This document shows positions 12,559 through 23,100 of a stretch of 64,000 nucleotides of DNA, piece after piece. Each line of letters begins with the position of its first letter. Positions within the stretch are counted from its first letter, which is position 1. The notes beneath the pieces were generated by a model. The model saw only the letters and a list, made by a program, of their open reading frames with translations. It was not told where the DNA came from and ran no database searches. The stretch comes from Tubulanus polymorphus (taxonomy: Eukaryota; Nemertea; Palaeonemertea; Tubulaniformes; Tubulanidae), in NCBI RefSeq assembly GCF_964204645.1, contig NC_134030.1:13172447-13236446 (forward strand), given 5' to 3'. Made by a program: the position numbers and the translations under genes.

Positions 12559-12708
12559 GGGATAGAAAAGCATTCTTAGCAACAATAAATAACAGAATAA
12601 AACCAGCAAAAAAACAATTTGAAATAAAAAAGTTAGTTGATGTTAAAAAAGAAATTGAACATAAAATATTGAAATTAGAAAAGATAAAAACTAAATATGG
12701 AGAGAAAG
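12555..12708 (+). pseudogene. Start of the 108-aa terminal Polinton gene
   Basis: About 50 codons matching the gene at 35751-35425 from MGDRKAFLATINNRIKPA onward, cut at 12708 by the internal deletion. Confidence 0.75.
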
Positions 12709-12710
12709 TA

Positions 12711-12830
12711 ATCTAAAACTAACAGTAATCTAACATTTCTATATGTAATATCTTTATTAAAATCTATTGTTGGAATATTATATTTAATTGATTTATTATA
12801 TTGGAAAGCTTTTGGAAAACTATCTACCAT
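12711..12830 (-). pseudogene. Start of the Polinton 338-aa protein gene
   Basis: Reverse complement matches the first 40 codons of the gene at 27600 (FPKAFQYNK region). It is cut by the deletion that joins it to the 108-aa gene. Confidence 0.7.
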
Positions 12831-12846
12831 TTATATAATTAAAAAA

Positions 12847-13281
12847 TTAATAATTTATTAATTCTTTTAATAATTTATCTTGTTCTTCAACTGTTATATG
12901 ACCATTTATACTTATTATATAATCTAGTGTATTCTTTAATTTATTAATTTCTTTTATATTAGTTTTAATTTTTCCTTTATTACTTTTTATATTTAATTTT
13001 GAACTTATACCAGTTAAAACACTTGAACTTAATCCTAATACACCAATTGAAATAGCTAAAGGTGTTAATGGACTGAATATTGCTAGAAATGTTATTACAG
13101 AACTAATTGTAACCGAACCACTAATAATAAGATAATATATAATTTTACTTTTTAAATATTTTTTATTTTTTATCTTTAAGTCACTTTCAAATTCTAATAT
13201 TTGTTTTGCTAAATATATTTTTAATTTAGTTTTATTTATATCATGAGGAATAATATCAATACTATCAACTTTATCTTCCAT
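12847..13281 (-). CDS. Polinton membrane protein, 144 aa, intact copy
   Basis: Complete frame from ATG, preceded by TAATTTTTTTT and CTAAATAAATGG as in copy C. Residues about 48-95 form two hydrophobic stretches (IIYYLIISGSVTISSVITF and LAISIGVLGLSSSVL), followed by a basic region and a helical tail ending LLKELINY. The homologue in copy C (27149-27583) has a stop at codon 30. Proteins of this layout recur in animal Polintons; the role is unknown, possibly in the virion membrane or in cell exit (inference). It is the only full-length gene left in copy B besides the zinc-finger gene. Confidence 0.75.
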   Translation of the reverse strand: MEDKVDSIDIIPHDINKTKLKIYLAKQILEFESDLKIKNKKYLKSKIIYYLIISGSVTISSVITFLAIFSPLTPLAISIGVLGLSSSVLTGISSKLNIKSNKGKIKTNIKEINKLKNTLDYIISINGHITVEEQDKLLKELINY

Positions 13282-13300
13282 TTATTTAGAAAAAAAATTA

Positions 13301-13394
13301 CTAATTAGTAAATTTATATGCTACAAATATAACAATAACAGTTCCACCTAAAATCCATATTATTTCATATTTCTGTTGTTCTTTACTTGGGGTA
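13301..13394 (-). pseudogene. C-terminal end of a small Polinton membrane protein
   Basis: Matches the last 30 codons of the gene at 26707-27129, including the C-terminal hydrophobic helix. It keeps GGT GGA where copy C has a stop (TGA), so the helix was ancestrally part of the protein. Confidence 0.72.
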
Positions 13395-14947
13395 TCATAG
13401 CCGGATAAATTATGAAATAATATTGGTACGAAATTAACCTTTCTTAGCTTGTTAATTGCAATCTTCATGAGCAGCTCCACGATATTTTGAATTTAAATGA
13501 TCATGATCTCTAACTTTTTTATCAAATGAATAAAAACGTTTTCACAATAACACAATGAGTTGCATAATTAAAATCAATTTCATCTTCTTTTGTCATAAAT
13601 ATTCTTTTATTTTTGTTTAATAATTTTGCAAAATCACTTTCTAATTCAATCATTTTGTTACAAAAATCATTAACTACATCTTCACCTCTAAAAGAAATAT
13701 ATTGACTTTCATATAATTCAGGATAATTTGATTTTATATAAATTCCATAAGCAGCAGCTCTTTGATGAACTTTTTTAATTGTATTTATAATTGGCGGATC
13801 TTGTGTTGTGTCTTCATTTAATTCATTTCCTTTATCCATTGATTTTAATAATTGCTTTTTGTTATATATTTCTTTTCTATCTTGATCAGTTAATTCTTTA
13901 TTCAACGATTCAAAATCCCCATAAATTACAAATGAAACAATATTCTTAAATTTATGATTAGAAAATTTCAATTTATAATCTTTTTCTGTTGGCATTATTA
14001 ATTTACAAAAATCTTTATTATCCCATAATTCTTTATGTTTTAATAATGTATTCTCAGTCATAAATTTAGATAAACATTTTCTACATAGATAAATTTTATG
14101 ATGATGATCACTTTCTGTTCTAAAGAATAAGTCAATTTGTTTTAACCACATATAATGTTCATTTTCATCTTTTATGTAATATAACAAATCTATAGCATTT
14201 TCATCATCATAATATTCTGTTAAATATAAAGCTTCCAATGTATAATCTTTAATATTTTCACCTTTTGTCTTTGGTAATTGCATTAATTCGAATACATTTA
14301 TTTTTAAATTATTAACTTTTTCTATTTTAGAAATCATTTTTATAGTTACTGGATATTGATCAATTTTATATAATGTTTCATATTTCCGATAATCTGTTAT
14401 TCTACAAACATTTTCCTGTGTTGGATGTAAGCAACTAATAATTGACCATAGAAAACATTTATTATCTTCATTTTGAATATTTATTACTGCTTTTGTTGTA
14501 AATGGTAATTTAATATAAGATGATGCTTTAATATCCTTTTCTGTTGTAAAGTTTGAATCATTTTTAAACATTTTATTACTTTTTTATGTTTTATTTATTT
14601 TTGTATTATAAACATTTAAATCTAAATATATAATTTCATTCAATGTTAAGCCAGAACCCTCAAAATATCTTTCTTCAATATGACGTTTAAATTCATTAAA
14701 TATTTTTTCTAACTTCTCTTTTATTTGTATTTTTGAAATTATTTCTTCAGAGTGTGTTTGAATATTATAATTCATTTTTTCTTCTGACTTTATAAAACTT
14801 ACTTTCCCAGAGATACTAATTTTTGGATATTCAACATCTGTTATCAAATCTAGTATTTGTTCTATTATTTCATTAAATGTACTATAATCTTCTATTGCTG
14901 TACCTTTAAAAAATCTAAATATAATAGCTGCAGGACCAATTTTACTA
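13395..14947 (-). pseudogene. Polinton DNA polymerase B, N-terminal part
   Basis: Corresponds to about 20270-21850 of copy C: the N-terminal domain, ExoI (YGDFES, near 13910), the Cys/His endonuclease VII-like patch and the start of ExoII (LSGYD). Breaks: a stop at 14582-14584, a one-base loss in the THC region near 13545 and further indels near 13400-13520. It ends at the deletion junction before ExoIII, so the intein site is absent. An 80-bp deletion also separates it from the zinc-finger gene. Confidence 0.83.
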
Positions 14948-14965
14948 TGTAATGTTTCTAAAATT

Positions 14966-15322
14966 TCAATTGTATCTTTTTTTTACTTTTTGAGGTTTAT
15001 CATCAATATAATCTTTTCCTAAAACATTATTACTCAAATTTTGATGGTGTTTTTGTGATTCAAGATGTCTATTATAATTTCTTTTTACTATAAATTCATT
15101 ACAAACTTCACATTTTATTTCATCCACATTCATATTTTCTAATCTTTCTTTTCTTTCATTGGAATTTTCTGGAGTTTCAAAATCTATTACATTTTTTATA
15201 TGATTTGCAGTTTTTTCATATCGTGTTTTATGAGATGTATCGACGTATTTTTTACAATATGTGCAATAATATTGATTTTTATTAACATTATTGTTGTCTG
15301 GCTGGTGTTCATTCTCCCCCAT
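14966..15322 (-). CDS. Polinton zinc-finger protein or N-terminus of polymerase
   Basis: 118-aa frame starting at an ATG on the inner edge of the TIR. It contains two zinc-finger-like units: YYCTYCKKY with later His residues, and CEVCNEFIVKRNYNRHLESQ followed by KHH. In copy C the same region runs towards the polymerase N-terminus with small shifts, so it may once have been the front of a single zinc-finger/polymerase protein. Here an 80-bp deletion ends the frame early. Confidence 0.65.
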   Translation of the reverse strand: MGENEHQPDNNNVNKNQYYCTYCKKYVDTSHKTRYEKTANHIKNVIDFETPENSNERKERLENMNVDEIKCEVCNEFIVKRNYNRHLESQKHHQNLSNNVLGKDYIDDKPQKVKKRYN

Positions 15323-15407
15323 TTATTAGGGGAAAAAATTACTTGTGGTGATGAGTGGTGTCTCGCCCTCTCGCCCTCTGATCTGAAAGCCCACTTTTCC
15401 AATTACT
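15319..15407. repeat. Right TIR of Polinton copy B
   Basis: Reverse complement begins AGTAATTGGAAAAGTGGGC and continues with GAGGGCGAGAGGGCGAGACACC and the T-run before the zinc-finger ATG. Next bases outward are TGTAAT, the likely target duplication. Confidence 0.85.
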
Positions 15408-16576
15408 TGTAATGATCGTTTGAGGTTTTTACGACAAAAGGTACACGTGAATGATTTAGGTCCAAACCCGGGTGATGTGGAAGATTTAAACTAGAATTTT
15501 GACCATTCGCCCCCTTTTGGGCAACTACTAAAGTAAGGGATCTAACCCCATCGAATCCCCGGGTGATGTGGAAGATTTAAACTAGAATTTTGACCATTCG
15601 CCCCCTTTTGGGCAACTACTAAAGTAAGGGATTTAACCCCATCGAATCCAGCTTCTAACACGTCGACTTCTTTCAATAAAACCAGTCTCAGTTCCGATAG
15701 AGTATACCTTTGATTACCGTTATAGCGCACAATACTACATCTAACGTTAGACGGAAGTTTATTCCAGATTAATGAAACAAGCATATCGCTGTAGGACATA
15801 TCACCTAATGTTTCAAGAGACCTAATATGACACTCAATTCTATCTCGAAAATTTCGTAATGACGTCAGGTTATATGACGGTGCGGGTTCTGACATCAGAG
15901 CTTGCATGTGAGCATCAATGATAAGGTGCTCTTGGCCATAGCGTTGCGTTAAAATATCGATAGCGTGATGGTAATTTGACTCAGTGAGAGTGAGTCCTTG
16001 TATCGAACTCAACGCTGATCCGGACAGAAGAGATTTCAGATATTGGAATTTCTGGACCGGTGCGATATTTGAAACTGAATGGACTGCTGCAGCGAACGCA
16101 TCCCAAAACGGTAACCAATTCATAATCTCCCCATTAAACTCTACCAATACTAATTTTGGCAAGTTGGTTCTAGGTGACGCAAGTTTAGAGGCATTGCTCA
16201 TCGGTGGAGGCTCTACGGAATTATATGAGGAAATAGATTGTTCGTAAAACAACTTACGATCTATCGCGTCTCCGATTACCGATTCCGCTTCATCCGCAAT
16301 TGTCGCGTACAGGGTGTCGCACGTGACCATTTCCAACATGGAATCGTTGATGATTGACAGCTCATGTATCTTATCTTCAAGCCTCTTGGTTAAGCGCTGA
16401 AGTTTTTGCTGATCTGGAAGTTGAGCTGTCTGGGTATTGACGATTGTGTTACTCTGCGTCTTTGCAGATATTCGTAACCTGTCCTCTTTGAGCAGATCTT
16501 TTCCGGAAGAGAGCCTGGTATTCGGATGAGTTGGTGACTTCTTCGCCCATCTTGATCGCTGAATCCCTGTTTTCAC
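15408..16576 (-). pseudogene. BEL/Pao gag
   Basis: About 345 codons with the coiled-coil front (LQRLTKRLEDKIHELSI) and the Pao capsid-like domain (WLPFWDAFAAAVH, then KFQYLKSLLSGSA). The frame begins with GTG and has no ATG near its start. Near the C-terminus a 91-bp tandem duplication shifts the frame. It continues into FTFCRKNLKRS just before Polinton copy B, which separates it from its zinc knuckles. Confidence 0.85.
15471..15652. repeat. 91-bp tandem duplication inside gag
   Basis: Two copies, starting GGTGATGTGG at 15471 and at 15562, nearly identical. As 91 is not a multiple of 3 it frameshifts gag. Confidence 0.88.
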
Positions 16577-16599
16577 TTATTGCTCGAGAGGGACCACAA

Positions 16600-16843
16600 T
16601 GTTGGTGAACGACTGTAATGGTACTGTGATCCTCTGGTTATTGGTAAGAGACAACGTTACAAGACCTGGTTACTGTATACTGACTTCCTGGGAACATTTA
16701 TTCGGAGCTTATATACAACAATTATGAAAGAGAGGATTATTTTGACATTTGAATGGTTTTGAGTTTGAACAGTTTTGGTTGATTTGGTACATGTAATATA
16801 GTAGTATAGTACTGTAATATAAGCCTATATACAATTCCCGACA
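16600..16843 (-). repeat. 5' LTR of the BEL/Pao element
   Basis: In minus orientation it begins TGTCGGGAATTG and ends GTTCACCAACA, i.e. TG...CA, 244 bp. TTGTGGTCCCTCTCGAG follows directly and could hold the primer binding site (TGGTCCC...). The partner LTR is beyond the gap. Confidence 0.72.
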
Positions 16844-19655
16844 CTAACATAGTAACGTTTAGAATTTATTTGCCATTTATATATAGTTACAGAATATATT
16901 GAACAATCAAGCGTGAACAGCAGTACAGGTTGTTCGCTTTGTAAGGAAGGATTACAGAATACTGCCAGACCATCAATACTACTACTACATTATACGTATT
17001 CAGTTATTACTTTTTCCAACATATTGAGGGATTTCTATGGAAATTGACATAACATTGTCCAGAAATTAATGGCTCTTCTTGAATCGCGTTTAGAATGTTT
17101 CGCATGAATTAAATCCAGTGACAATACCTTTGACCCCCAAAATCAATAGGGCACATCCTCCTCCTGGGGGTAATCATACTATAAACGGTCCTGTTATCAA
17201 TGGTTTCGTTTGAATCGCGATTACAAGTTTTTGGGCAAATGACCACTAATGACCTTGACAATTGACCCCAAGGTCATTACAGAACACCCTCTCTGTGAGG
17301 TTTTGATACTTGTTGTTACAGTTGTATTCAGTAGGCCTTACTAGATGCTTGCATTGTATCCTAAGTAAAACATGGTTCTCCGGGAGTGCCACAAGCAAAC
17401 CCGCCGATTTTGTCATATTGAGGAAACGGGGAATCGCGAAATTACAGCAACAGCAGGTTTTATTGTGGAGATATCTGGTGTCGAACAAGGCACCGGGCAC
17501 ATATATTCATTACCTGTACCCGGTATATGATAATATATTACTATCGTCAGTCAAAAATTTATCTATACCAACCTCTCAGAAAAAATCCTTGATACTTTCA
17601 CAACGCGAATGGTTGTCTTGCTTAATACAAATACCACTATATCAATACAAATTTGCATTCCAAAATTAAGGTATCACCAAAACATAGTTATGGAATATGT
17701 AACAATAACTCAAGCTTTGAATACCGACCACATATGCAATGAGTTACATTCATACCTTTTCTTGGTGCAAAAAGGAATTCAGCTTAACGGTAAGAATTCC
17801 CTGGCTAAAACCTATTTTGAGAACATTTCAAGGCAAGTTATTTCTCCAATTCATTTGCGATATAACAATTTGAACCCTGCAAATGAATTCTTTCGTTGCG
17901 ATAAGTCCGTCAATGAAATTTAATTAATTTAAACTTTTCGTTTGTAATATTTTTGATTTTAATTGAAATATTTTCTTAATTCTGTGAACGTTTTTTACCT
18001 GTTGTACATGCATGAATATATCACTGTAGCGATGCGATAAATTATCAGAAATGATGAACTTTTAATTTGAAATCCAAGCTAATGATGAAATCAACTGCGA
18101 TATATTTCAATTGGGCGATAATGTTTAATGTAAATCTAGTATTAATGAACAGTTAATCTGTAGTATCTTTTAATTCAAATTGTATAATTATTTGTGTCCT
18201 CATGTTATTCGTTATACCGTACAGCAAAATGTGAACTTATTTAATACATCAATAATATGAATGAATCGACCTAAGATTGTATCTACCTGCACTCCATTCA
18301 AAGTGGAAGTCTTTTGCCAACTTTGAAGAATTGAGGATTATTACCTAGGGGATTTTTACTGCTATACGTTTGTGGAAGCCTATAATGGAAGCATTCACAA
18401 GGAACGGTATACAAATTGTCAAAGCATTTGGTTTTGTGGCGGTCACATTTTTTATGATTTTAGGAATGTTGACGAATTGATAATTTTGATATACTTTGTT
18501 TAGAGATTTCACTTACAAGCTGTCATTTCCACGATATGAAAGTACGATGCTGGACAGGTTTCAAATTCTGAGATAACATGTGAGATAACATGGCCATGAT
18601 GAAAAATAGAAGGAAGTCCCCATAACGGCTGTTCCGTCGTGTGGCTCCTAACAGGTGAATGTGGAAACCTTTGGCGGTGGGGTGTTCACTCAGGGGCTGC
18701 TCTCAGATCACTAATTTTAACTTGTTGAAATAAGGAAACTTCAACATTACACATCAGAGAGCTGCACCTGACTGAACATCCCACCGAAAGTGGACACATT
18801 CACCCCAAGTGACCACAGTCACCCCACATTACGGTAAATTATTTGTATCGAAGAAAACGGATTGATTTATTACAATAATTTGGTTAATCATTCTTCACAT
18901 CACATTCCACCATCCACATGCGTATAAATTTCAACAGATCCGACAGTACAGATTTTACATCTGAACAAAATTGTTATTCTTGAAAAACAGTAGACGATAA
19001 TGCGGGTTCATGTTCATAGTGGAGACTTCGCTCTCTAGTTGGCCTTTTAAAGCTGATATTTTTGCGTTCAGATTTTCGCAAAACACCTCATGTTTATTTC
19101 AACGAGGCCACTTTCAAAATGCAGCTCCTTGGGAATTGGGCAATGGAAAAAGCTTTAATGAATGATTTATAAGAATATATGCTCAGTTGCAAAGTCAAAG
19201 AAACCCCAGTGAAGTTGGTTACTTGTACGTAGCTTATTCCTTATTCCGTTGCTTTTTCAAATATCTCCTCCAATAAGGAATATCGTGACTTTTCCCGATT
19301 TGGTTTTCCACGTAACCGGTTCGACTTTTCTCGTTACATTATTATCAAAAGGGCGTATGAGGATCCGATGCAATCATCTCTGTACGGGGTTAAACACGGT
19401 CCGGGCACTTGAAGATCCGAGGAAATCATCCCTGTACACAGTCTGGGGCACGTCATAAATCTAGACAATCGACTGTGTGTGGGAAAAACGAACACTTCTG
19501 ACTGTCAGCCACAATGAAAAAGAATTGTATTACACATTTGCCTTTAGGGCTCGAGTCCGAGAAGCTCTAACAAGAGTAGCCTCGTTTATTTATGGCAACT
19601 AGAAGTTATGTTGCGATGTGTTGTTTATCCAAGTTTCTGTTAGGTCAACTTATAT
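16844..19655. other. No gene; dispersed repeat fragment at about 17820-18370
   Basis: No supported gene. The stretch about 17820-18370 (CTTTCGTTGCGATAA, then GCGATGCGATAAATTATCA, to TAGGGGATTTTTACTGC) resembles internal parts of the two TIR elements near 39215-39745 and 50400-51030, so it is probably a fragment of that family. Confidence 0.5.
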
Positions 19656-19739
19656 TTAAATCACTAAAGTATTTGAATCACGAAAAGTTGCGTCCGTGTC
19701 ATTTTTTCCATGTCTGATTCGAATCCGAATGAATATATG
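19656..19739 (-). CDS. 3' end of a candidate host exon split by Polinton copy C
   Basis: If the Polinton and one CGTCCC copy are removed, the minus-strand frame of the exon at 35944-35837 runs on here for 27 codons to TAA at 19658-19656. A second frame also stays open, so coding status is uncertain. See the entry at 35837-36263. Confidence 0.3.
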   Translation of the reverse strand, partial: HIFIRIRIRHGKNDTDATFRDSNTLVI

Positions 19740-19745
19740 CGTCCC
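19740..19745. repeat. Target site duplication of Polinton copy C, left
   Basis: CGTCCC, identical to 35837-35842. A 6-bp duplication is the known hallmark of Polinton integration. Confidence 0.93.
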
Positions 19746-19825
19746 AGTAATAGGAAGATGTGGGTTTCGTACCAGAGGACAAGACACCACTCATCACCAC
19801 AAGTAATTTTTTTCCTAATAAATGG
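19746..19825. repeat. Left TIR of Polinton copy C
   Basis: 80 bp matching the right TIR except that it has one unit of GAGGAC where the right end has a tandem pair (8 bp) and one T fewer. It ends at the start codon of the zinc-finger gene. Confidence 0.93.
19804..19824 (+). promoter_or_regulatory. T-run/TAAATG motif
   Basis: TAATTTTTTT, 8 nt, then the ATG of the zinc-finger gene within ATAAATGG. It lies inside the TIR, so both ends of the element carry it. Confidence 0.5.
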
Positions 19826-20186
19826 GGGAGAATGAACACCAGCCAGAAAACAATAATGTTAATTAAAATCAATATTATTGCACATATTGTAAAAAATACG
19901 GTGATACATCTAATAAAACACGACATGAAAAAACTGCAAATCATATAAAAAAATGTAATAGATTTTGAAACTCCAGAAAATTCCAATGAAAGAAAAGAAA
20001 GATTAGAAAATATGAATGTGGATGAAATAAAATGTGAAGTTTGTAATGAATTTATAGTAAAAAGGAATTATTATAGACATCTCGAATCACAAAAACACCA
20101 TCAAAATTTGAGTAATAATGTTTTAGGAAAAGATTATTTTGATGATAAACTTCAAAAAGTAAAAAAAAACAACTTCAAAAACTAAA
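19822..20186 (+). pseudogene. Polinton zinc-finger segment ahead of polB
   Basis: Same protein as 15322-14966 in copy B. Here codon 15 is a stop (TAA) and an extra A in a run near 19955 shifts the frame. Two C2H2-like units remain visible (YYCTYCKKY; CEVCNEFIVKRN). Downstream the frame approaches the polymerase N-terminus with a small shift near 20165, so the two may have been one protein. Confidence 0.75.
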
Positions 20187-23100
20187 TCCATTTCAAATAA
20201 ACCTTACATGGAAAATGTTAGAAATTATATTGATTCACTAGAAATAAAAGATTCAATTGAAATTTTAGAAACATTACGTAGTAAAATTGGTCCTGCAGCT
20301 ATTATATTTAGATTTTTTAAAGGTACAACAATAGAAGATTATAGTAAATTTAATGAAATAATAGAAAAAATATTAGATTTGATAACAGATGTTGAATATC
20401 CAAAAATTAATATCTCTGGGAAAGTAAGTTTTTTAAAGTCAGAAGATAAAATGGATTATGATATTCAAACACTCTCTGAAGAAATAATTTCAAAAACACA
20501 AATAAAAGAGAAGTTAGAAAAAATATTTAATGAATTTAAACGTCATATTGAAGAAAGATATTTTGAGGGTTCTGGCTTAACATTGAATGAAATTATATTT
20601 TTAGATTTAAATGTTTATAATACAAAAAGAAATAAGACATCAAAAAGTAATAAAATGTTTAAAAATGATTCAAACTTTACAACAGAAAAGGATATTAAAG
20701 CATCATCTTATATTAAATTACCATTTACTACAAAAGCAGTAATAAATGTTCAAAATGAAGATAATAAATGTTTTCTATGGTCAATTATTAGTTGCTTACA
20801 TCCAACACAGGAAAATGTTTGTAGAATAACAGATTATCGGAAATATGAAACATTATATAAAATTGATCAATATCCAGTAACTATATTTAAAAATGATTTC
20901 TGAAATAGAAAAAGTTAATAATTTAAAAATAAATGTATTCGAATTAATGCAATTACCAAAGACAAAAGGTGAAAATATTAAAGATTAAACATTGGAAGCT
21001 TTATATTTAACAGAATATTATGATGATGAAAATGCTATAGATTTGTTATATTACAAAAAAGATGAAAATGAACAATATATGTGGTTAAAACAAATTGATT
21101 TATTCTTTAGAACAGAAAGTGATCATCATCATAAAATTTATCTATGTAGAAAATGTTTATCTAAATTTATGACTGAGAATACATTATTAAAACATAAAGA
21201 ATTATGTGATAATAAAGATTTTTGTAAATTAATAATGCCAACAGAAAGAGATTATAAATTGAAATTTACTAATCATAAATTTAAGAATATTGTTCCATTT
21301 GTAATTTATGGGGATTTTGAATCGTTGAATAAAGAATTAACTGATCAAGATAGAAAAGAAATATATAACAAAAAGCAATTATTAAAATCAATGGATAAAG
21401 TAAATGAATTAAATGAAGACACAACACAAGATCCGCCAATTATAAATACAATTAAAAAAGTTCATCAAAGAGCTGCTGCTTATGGAATTTATATAAAATC
21501 AAATTATCCTGAATTATATGAAAGTCAATATATTTCTTTTAGAGGTGAAGATGTAGTTAATGATTTTTGTAACAAAATGATTGAATTAGAAAGTGATTTT
21601 GCAAAATTATTAAACAAAAATAAAAGAATATTTATGACAAAAGAAGATGAAATTGATTTTAATTATGCAACTCATTGTTGTTATTGTGAAAAACGTTTTT
21701 ATTCATTTGATAAAAAAGTTAGAGATCATGATCATTTAAATTCAAAATATCGTGGAGCTGCTCATGAAGATTGCAATTTACAAGCTAAGAAAGTTAATTT
21801 CGTCGCAATATTATTTCATAATTTATCAGGCTATGATACCCATCTATTTATAAAACAATTATCAGGAAAATTGGGTTCAATTAATCAAGAAATAGAAGAA
21901 TATAATGCTATGAATGGTGTAAATGTAAGAAAATATGATTTTAAACTATTAGCTAAAACATCTGAAAATTATATTTCATTTCAATTTGGTTGCATTAGAT
22001 TTTTAGATTCTTATAGATTTCTAGCAAGTTCATTAGATAATTTATTAAAAAGTTTAGTTGATAATGATTTTGTTATAACTCGATATTATTATCATTCATT
22101 ATAGAATGGTAAAATTTTATCTAAAACAAGGAATGAAAATAAAGAAAGTACATAGATATATTGAATTTAATCAATCGAAGTGGTTAGAAAAATATATAGA
22201 TTTCAATACTCAACAGAGAACCATATCAAAAACAGATTTTGAAAAAGATTTCTTCAAATTAATGAACAATAGTTTTTATGGAAAAACATGTGAAAATATT
22301 AGAAATAGAAATGATATTGAATTAGTAAATAATTCTGAAAGATTAAGACATTTACAATCAAGCCCTAGACATTTAAGAAATAAAAGATTTGAAGATTATT
22401 TAACAGCAGTGAAATTAAAAAGAACGTCAATGAAATTTAATAAACCTATATTCATTGGTTCAACTGTTTTAGAAGTATCAAAATTATTAATGTATGATTT
22501 TTATTATAATGTTTTACAACCACTTTTTGGGGAAAAGCATATTGAAATATTATATTTTGATTCTGTAACAGCTGATACCCCAATATTATTAAAATGTAAT
22601 GATAAAATATTGATAAGAAGAATTTCAGAAATAATTCCAAAACAAAATGAATGTTATATTTCATATGGTGAAAAAGAATTAATACAAATAAATGGTTTAA
22701 TGGATGTTTGGACAAGAAATGGATGGAAAAAATTAAAGAATATTATTAGGCATAAAACAAATAAGAAAATCTATAGAGTTAGAACTAAATTAGGGTTTGT
22801 AGATGTTACAGAAGATCATAGTTTAATTAAACGGAATGGTAATGAAATAAAACCAACTGATATAAAAATTAGAGATGAATTATTACATAAAAGATTTTTC
22901 CAAAGAATGAATCATATGTCATTTGATGAAATTATTAATTATATTTATAATATAGAGCCTGAAACATTAGAAGAAAAAGAATATTTTATCAAAGGATTTT
23001 TCATGGGTGATGGTTCAGCAGGTGTGTATAATTATGTTTGGGGTAATAAATATTGTTGGTATTTATGCAATCAAGACTTAAAATTATTAGAAAGAATTAA

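Larger units (their letters stand above)
12471..15407. mobile_element. Polinton/Maverick copy B, internally deleted, nested in BEL/Pao
   Basis: Both TIRs are present (12471-12558 and 15319-15407), but only about 2.9 kb of the 16-kb element remains. From the right end it holds the zinc-finger gene, the N-terminal third of polB, then, after a deletion, the end of a small membrane protein, an intact 144-aa membrane protein, a gene start and the start of the 108-aa gene. Flanks ATTGCA / ATTACA (minus strand) look like a 6-bp target duplication with one change, although the left terminus carries two extra bases. Confidence 0.88.
10511..16843 (-). mobile_element. BEL/Pao LTR retrotransposon, 5' part, split by Polinton copy B
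   Basis: In minus orientation: LTR (16843-16600), gag, zinc knuckles, aspartic protease and reverse transcriptase, the last cut by the gap. RNase H, integrase and the 3' LTR are not visible. Polinton copy B sits between gag and the zinc knuckles. Frameshifts and stops show it is dead. Confidence 0.85.

Noticed and set aside
17246-17923. Several frames of 84-119 codons on both strands
   Set aside because: They overlap each other, lack motifs and lie in dispersed-repeat DNA.
22452-22715. Minus-strand frame opposite polB
   Set aside because: Shadow of the polymerase/intein coding strand.
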